A stretch of DNA of 64,000 nt. Source: Planctomycetota bacterium. GTDB taxonomy: Bacteria > Planctomycetota > Planctomycetia > JALXBF01. Where the stretch lies: assembly GCA_026991575.1 (NCBI GenBank), contig JALXBF010000016.1, positions 1 to 64,000 of the forward strand, read 5' to 3'. Under the pieces are notes generated by a model. The model worked only from the letters and a program-made list of their open reading frames with translations, was not told where the DNA came from and did no database searches. Shown one piece after another: positions 59,677 to 64,000 of the stretch. Both the position numbers and the translations under genes were made by a program. The stretch's first letter is position 1. Every line of letters starts with the position of its first letter.

Positions 59677-60300
59677 ATGGGACGTTATACCGGTCCAGTT
59701 TGCCGGCTGTGCCGGCGAGAAGGTGTCAAGCTTTATCTGAAAGGCGAACGGTGCGACTCGCCCAAGTGCGCGCTTGAGCGCCGGCCGTACCCGCCGGGCA
59801 TGCGCCGCGTGCGGCGCGCGAAGTTGAGCGACTATGGCGTCCGTCTGCGTGAGAAGCAGAAGGTGAAGCGGTACTATGGTGTCTTCGAACGCCAGTTCCG
59901 CCGCTTCTTCGACATGGCCCGCCGCACGAAAGGCGCCACCGGCGATGCCTTGTTGTCGATCCTGGAACGACGACTGGACAATGTCGTGCATCGACTCGGC
60001 TTCGCAGTCAACCGCAGACAGGCGCGCCAGATGGTTGCCCACGGCCATATCCTGGTCAACGGCAAGCGGGTTACGATTCCCAGCTATCTGGTCCGCCCAA
60101 ACGACGTGATCACCGTTAAGAAGGCAAAGATGCGCGAACAGGTCAAGGAGCGACTGCAGAACCGCAAGACCGAAATCCCGGCCTTCTTGCAGATCACGAA
60201 CACCGATCCCCCTGAAGGAATCGTCACCCGATTGCCCGAACGGGATGATGTGTCCATCCAGGTAGACGTGGACAAGATCGTTGAGTTGCTGGCTCGCTAA
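59677..60300 (+). CDS. rpsD: 30S ribosomal protein uS4
   Basis: 207 residues from ATG 59677. N-terminal zinc-type Cys set (CRLCRREGVKLYLKGERCDS plus PKC) and the S4 RNA-binding motif RLDNVVHRLGFAVNRRQARQ. The ribosome site is weak. Confidence 0.97.
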   Translation: MGRYTGPVCRLCRREGVKLYLKGERCDSPKCALERRPYPPGMRRVRRAKLSDYGVRLREKQKVKRYYGVFERQFRRFFDMARRTKGATGDALLSILERRLDNVVHRLGFAVNRRQARQMVAHGHILVNGKRVTIPSYLVRPNDVITVKKAKMREQVKERLQNRKTEIPAFLQITNTDPPEGIVTRLPERDDVSIQVDVDKIVELLAR

Positions 60301-60352
60301 GTCCGGCGTCAACACGGGACTATCCCGGCCGGCCTGAAGGAGGCGTGGCACG

Positions 60353-61363
60353 ATGAGAATCCGCTGGCGTGGTTTTGAGCTGCCCTACCGCGTAACGGTC
60401 GATCCGGAAACCCGCACGCCGACCTACGCCCGGTTCACGGCTGAACCGTTCGAGCGAGGCTTCGGTCACACCATCGGCAACAGCCTGCGCCGGATCCTGC
60501 TGTCCAGCATCGAGGGCAGCGCCGTGACGACGGTCAAGATTCAGGGGGTCTACCATGAGTTCTCCTCGATCCCCGGAATCGTCGAAGACGTCACGGACAT
60601 CATCCTCAACATCAAGAGCCTTGTGGTACGCTGCAACAGCGACAAGCCCTGCACGATCCGGATCGACCGGCACGAACGTGGTGTCGTGACCGGCGCAGAC
60701 ATCATCACGGACCAGGCCGTCGAGATCATCAACCCTGAACACCACATCGCAACGCTAACGGATGACGTGCCGTTTGTGGTCGAGATGACCGTGGAACGTG
60801 GCCGCGGCTACCGACCTGCAACAGAGCGCATGCAGGCGGAGCAGGGCCCGGGCGTCATCCCCATTGATGCGATTTTCTCCCCCGTGCGCCGCGTAGAGTA
60901 CCACGTGGAGGATACGCGCGTGGGCCAGCGCGTCAACTACGACCGCCTCTCGATGCAGATCTGGACCAACGGCGTCGTAACCCCCGAAATGGCTCTGGTC
61001 GAAGCAGCCAAGATCCTGCGAAAGCACTTGAACCCATTCGTTCAGCTCTCCGAGCCCGGTCCGGAGATGCCCATCGACGAGCGGCCTGAAGTCGCCGTGC
61101 CCGGTACGACAACCGTGGCCGACGAGGAATTGGAACGCAAGCTGAACATGAGCCTCGCGGAACTGGAGCTCACCGTCCGCGCAACCAACTGTCTCGAAGA
61201 GGCCGGGATCACCACAGTGCGTGATCTGGTCACCCGCACCCCCGAAGAGTTGCTGAAGGTGAGGAACTTCGGCGAAACCACGCTGCGCGAGGTTCGCGAG
61301 AAGCTCAAGCAATTGAACCTCGACGTCGGCATGTTCGCTGCTACCAAGGAACAACAAAGTTAA
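60353..61363 (+). CDS. rpoA: RNA polymerase subunit alpha
   Basis: 336 residues. Assembly domain ([39 protein letters not shown]) and C-terminal UP-element domain ([38 protein letters not shown]). GGAGG precedes the start. Confidence 0.99.
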   Translation: MRIRWRGFELPYRVTVDPETRTPTYARFTAEPFERGFGHTIGNSLRRILLSSIEGSAVTTVKIQGVYHEFSSIPGIVEDVTDIILNIKSLVVRCNSDKPCTIRIDRHERGVVTGADIITDQAVEIINPEHHIATLTDDVPFVVEMTVERGRGYRPATERMQAEQGPGVIPIDAIFSPVRRVEYHVEDTRVGQRVNYDRLSMQIWTNGVVTPEMALVEAAKILRKHLNPFVQLSEPGPEMPIDERPEVAVPGTTTVADEELERKLNMSLAELELTVRATNCLEEAGITTVRDLVTRTPEELLKVRNFGETTLREVREKLKQLNLDVGMFAATKEQQS

Positions 61364-61384
61364 CCGGATCCTGGGGGCAGGACC

Positions 61385-62047
61385 ATGAGACACCGTAAAC
61401 GCGGCCGGAAGCTGGGGCGGAACCCTGCCCATCGCCGCGCCATGCTGCGCAACATGGCCAACTCGCTCTTCTTGCACGGACGGATCGTGACCACAGTCGC
61501 CAAGGCGAAAGAGTTGCGGCCGTTTGCAGAACGGTTGATCACGATCGCACGCCGCGGCACCGTGCATGCCCGACGGCTGGTCGTTGCCCGACTGGGCAAG
61601 CAGCCCATCCCAGAAGGACACCCTGATCACGGCCGTTACCATGACATCACGCACAAACTGTTCGCCGAAGTCGCCCCCCGATACGTCGATCGCCCCGGCG
61701 GCTACACACGGATCATCCGACTGAACAAGCGGCGGCTGGGGGATGCCGGTGAGTTGGCCGTCATCGAGCTGGTGACCGAGTCGATTGCCGAAAGTCGCGA
61801 GCGAAACGCTCGACGACGCCGCCTGCGCACGACCGCCGGAGAGTCCGAATCGACTGCCGCACCCGCCGCCCCTACCGCTGAGCCGGACACAGCTGCTGCG
61901 CAGGCTACCGAAGAGCAGGGCGGTGAGGCAGAGCATGGCGTTCCGCAGGAGGCATCCCAGCAGGAAGCGGCCGACGCGAAACCGCTACAGCCTGAAAGCG
62001 GCCAGCAAGCTGCCGGACAGACCGGTGATGAGAAGCCTGCCGAATGA
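61385..62047 (+). CDS. rplQ: 50S ribosomal protein bL17 with long acidic tail
   Basis: 220 residues. The first 140 are bL17 (MRHRKRGRKLGRNPAHRRAM). The last 80 are Ala/Glu/Gln/Pro-rich and probably disordered, so the protein is much longer than E. coli bL17 (127). Compare the tail of uS17. Confidence 0.97.
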   Translation: MRHRKRGRKLGRNPAHRRAMLRNMANSLFLHGRIVTTVAKAKELRPFAERLITIARRGTVHARRLVVARLGKQPIPEGHPDHGRYHDITHKLFAEVAPRYVDRPGGYTRIIRLNKRRLGDAGELAVIELVTESIAESRERNARRRRLRTTAGESESTAAPAAPTAEPDTAAAQATEEQGGEAEHGVPQEASQQEAADAKPLQPESGQQAAGQTGDEKPAE

Positions 62048-62158
62048 GCGGCAGCTGTACGGTAGCTGGCCGCCAGCCGCACCGCCCAGGCTGCTCTGCT
62101 GCGGCCGGCTGCTGAAGATGAGCACCGCAGGTTGTCGACGCCAGGGCGGGATGAGGCC

Positions 62159-62587
62159 ATGACCGACGACAGTTGCGTTTTCTGCAAGATCGTTGCCGGT
62201 GAAATCCCCGCAGCCGTGGTCTGGGACTCGCCATGGGCTGTGGCGTTTCTGGACATCAACCCGGCCGCTCCTGGCCACGTACTCTTGGTGCTCCGGGAAC
62301 ACTACGAGCAGCTGACCGCGGTACCCGGTAGCCTGCTGTCGGCGGCCCTCGGGGAGTTGCCCAAACTGGCGCAGGCCGTGATTTCGGCTACTGGCGCTCA
62401 GGGGCTCAACCTGTTGCAGAACAACGGCCGTGTTGCCGGCCAGGTGATTCCTCATGTGCACTTCCACCTGATTCCCCGTAACGAGGGCGATCGTGTGACG
62501 GTGGGCTGGCGGCAAGGAACTTATGAGACGCCCGAAGAGATGAACCGCATGGCAGAGCGAATCCGTGCGGCGCTGGCCGGCGCCTGA
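62159..62587 (+). CDS. HIT family nucleotide-binding protein
   Basis: 142 residues from ATG 62159. CVFCKIVAGEIPAAVVW start and the histidine triad HVHFHLIP. Family members hydrolyse dinucleoside polyphosphates or nucleotidyl adducts; the physiological substrate is unknown. Confidence 0.93.
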   Translation: MTDDSCVFCKIVAGEIPAAVVWDSPWAVAFLDINPAAPGHVLLVLREHYEQLTAVPGSLLSAALGELPKLAQAVISATGAQGLNLLQNNGRVAGQVIPHVHFHLIPRNEGDRVTVGWRQGTYETPEEMNRMAERIRAALAGA

Positions 62588-62685
62588 GACACGCGAACCG
62601 CCGCGCACTGGTGCTTGGCGGTTCGGGCCTAACGGTTGCCCTTAGCCGCTCGCGTCTTCGCTGTTGGATCGTACGGGAGAACCCG

Positions 62686-63855
62686 ATGGCGGAATGGTTT
62701 CAGAAGGCGCGGCGTTTGCAACAGCTGCCGCCCTACCTGTTCACCGAAATTGATCGTAAGAAGCTCGAGGCGATCCGCGCTGGTCGCGACGTGATCAACC
62801 TGGGCGTGGGGGATCCGGACCTGCCGACACCTGAACCAATCGTTGCCAGTCTTCAGAAGCATGTTACCAATCCGGCCTTTCATCGGTATGCTCTGGACCA
62901 AGGAGCGCCGGAATTTCGCGCTGCGGTTGCACGCTGGTTTGAACGCCGCTACGGCGTGAAGCTCGATCCGGAGCGTGAGGTCCTGGCACTGATCGGCTCC
63001 AAAGACGGCATCGCGCACCTGCCGCTCGGTGTCGTCGACCCGGGCGACGTCGTACTGATTCCCGATCCGGCTTATCCGGGCTACCTGCCATTCAGCCGGT
63101 TTGCCGGAGCCGAGGTGCATCGACTCGAACTGCACGAGCAGAACGGGTTCTTGCCGGATCTTGACGCGGTGCACGAACGGCTCTGGGAGCGGTGCAAGCT
63201 CGTTTACCTCAACTTCCCGAACAATCCCACGGCGGCCATTGCCCCGATCGACTTTTACGCCAGGCTGGTCGAGCTTGCCCACCGCTATCGGTTCATCATC
63301 GCTCAGGATGCCGCCTACGCGGAAATCTACTTCGCGGACCGACCGGCAAGCATCCTCGAAGTGGACGGTGCCAGGGACGTAGCCATCGAGTTCCACTCGT
63401 TTTCCAAGACGTTCAACATGGCCGGCTGGCGACTGGGCTTCGCCGTCGGTGCGCCTGATGTGCTGGCGGCACTGGCTCAAGTGAAGTCCAACTGCGACAG
63501 CGGCGTATTCACGGCGATCCAGTTTGCCGGTATCGACGCGCTTGAGCAGTACGAGGCGCTGACCGAGCCACTGCGAGCAACCTATCGACGACGCCGTGAC
63601 ACGCTGGTCGACGGCCTGGCCCGGCTTGGCTGGCAGCTGCACGTTCCTCAAGCGACGTTCTACGTCTGGGCCCGCGTGCCCGGGGGAATCTCTTCGACCG
63701 ATCTGGCCAGCCGACTCTTGGACGAGGCCGACATTGTGGTGACGCCCGGCGTCGGTTTCGGCCGCTGTGGTGAGGGCTACGTGCGCATGGCGCTGACCGT
63801 GCCGGACCACCGGCTCAGCGAAGCCGTAGAGCGGATTGCCCGACTGAAACTCTAA
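62686..63855 (+). CDS. dapL: LL-diaminopimelate aminotransferase
   Basis: 389 residues from ATG 62686 (ACGGGAGAA upstream). Class I PLP fold: NLGVGDPDLPTP, ALIGSKDGIAHLPLGVVDPG, PNNPTAAIA, the PLP lysine in HSFSKTFNMAGWRLGFAVGA, and the arginine near GEGYVRMALTVPD. It converts tetrahydrodipicolinate to LL-DAP in one step for lysine and peptidoglycan, a route used by planctomycetes and chlamydiae. Other aminotransferases of this subfamily are the alternative. Confidence 0.85.
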   Translation: MAEWFQKARRLQQLPPYLFTEIDRKKLEAIRAGRDVINLGVGDPDLPTPEPIVASLQKHVTNPAFHRYALDQGAPEFRAAVARWFERRYGVKLDPEREVLALIGSKDGIAHLPLGVVDPGDVVLIPDPAYPGYLPFSRFAGAEVHRLELHEQNGFLPDLDAVHERLWERCKLVYLNFPNNPTAAIAPIDFYARLVELAHRYRFIIAQDAAYAEIYFADRPASILEVDGARDVAIEFHSFSKTFNMAGWRLGFAVGAPDVLAALAQVKSNCDSGVFTAIQFAGIDALEQYEALTEPLRATYRRRRDTLVDGLARLGWQLHVPQATFYVWARVPGGISSTDLASRLLDEADIVVTPGVGFGRCGEGYVRMALTVPDHRLSEAVERIARLKL

Positions 63856-63868
63856 GACGACTCGGCCC

Positions 63869-64000
63869 GTGGCTGAACACGAGGTTTTCCTCGGACTAGG
63901 ATCGAACCTGGGCAACCGCGCTGTCAATCTCCGCGCGGCGATCAACCGCTTGGCTGCCGAAGCCGGCCAACTGCTTGCTGCCAGCGCGTTCCACCAGACA
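63869..64000 (+). CDS. folK: 6-hydroxymethyl-7,8-dihydropterin pyrophosphokinase (partial)
   Basis: The first 44 codons from GTG 63869, running off the window. FLGLGSNLGNR is the HPPK signature. Folate synthesis. Starts 13 bp after the dapL stop. Confidence 0.85.
   Translation, partial: MAEHEVFLGLGSNLGNRAVNLRAAINRLAAEAGQLLAASAFHQT

Overview
The window looks like a GC-rich chromosome segment from a planctomycete. The evidence is two DUF1559 pseudopilin-type proteins, a PVC-type dehydrogenase/HEAT/LamG/cytochrome c giant, an ECF sigma factor overlapping a Ser/Thr kinase, many small planctomycete-style lipoproteins, an LL-diaminopimelate aminotransferase and an EF-Tu with an altered switch I. 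A member of the Gemmataceae or a relative is my guess from the repeat content, not something the sequence proves.

Layout. (1) 1-17.0 kb is mixed: a cytochrome-type giant protein, two small exported proteins and purD on the minus strand, an ECF/kinase pair, a large unusual sigma-70 factor with several helix-turn-helix regions, a DUF1559 pseudopilin, a small lipoprotein and a secreted protein of unknown function. (2) 17.0-34.5 kb is the translation/transcription block: tRNA-Thr, -Tyr, -Gly, -Thr, tuf, rpmG, tRNA-Trp, secE, nusG, rplK, rplA, rplJ, rplL, rpoB, rpoC, rpsL, rpsG, fusA-like. (3) 34.5-45.1 kb is an accessory island that separates the str-type genes from the S10 operon. (4) 45.1-64.0 kb is the S10, spc and alpha operons, with an initiator tRNA between rpsS and rplV, then a HIT protein, dapL and the start of folK.

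The island is the most unusual part. About 95 bp of similar sequence occurs in the same orientation near its left edge (about 34811) and right edge (about 44841). Inside are an AlbA/Schlafen-type ATP-binding regulator, two arrays of a degenerate 22-bp unit in strict head-to-tail register (4 and 9 units), three copies of a palindrome-rich intergenic element, and a group II intron domain V remnant. It also carries a co-directional cluster of exported proteins: a DUF1573-like lipoprotein whose signal peptide is split by a GTCT repeat, a DUF1559 pseudopilin, a Cys-rich protein with a double-glycine-type motif, a LolA-like membrane-anchored protein, and a signal-peptide-bearing C39 peptidase with the Gln/Cys/His/Asp residues intact.

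My working idea, which is inference, is that the last cluster encodes an envelope system in which the exported C39 protease trims the exported Cys-rich protein after its Gly-Gly, possibly with phase-variable expression of the lipoprotein. The housekeeping half is conventional in order but lacks rpmD (uL30) in spc and infA before rpmJ.
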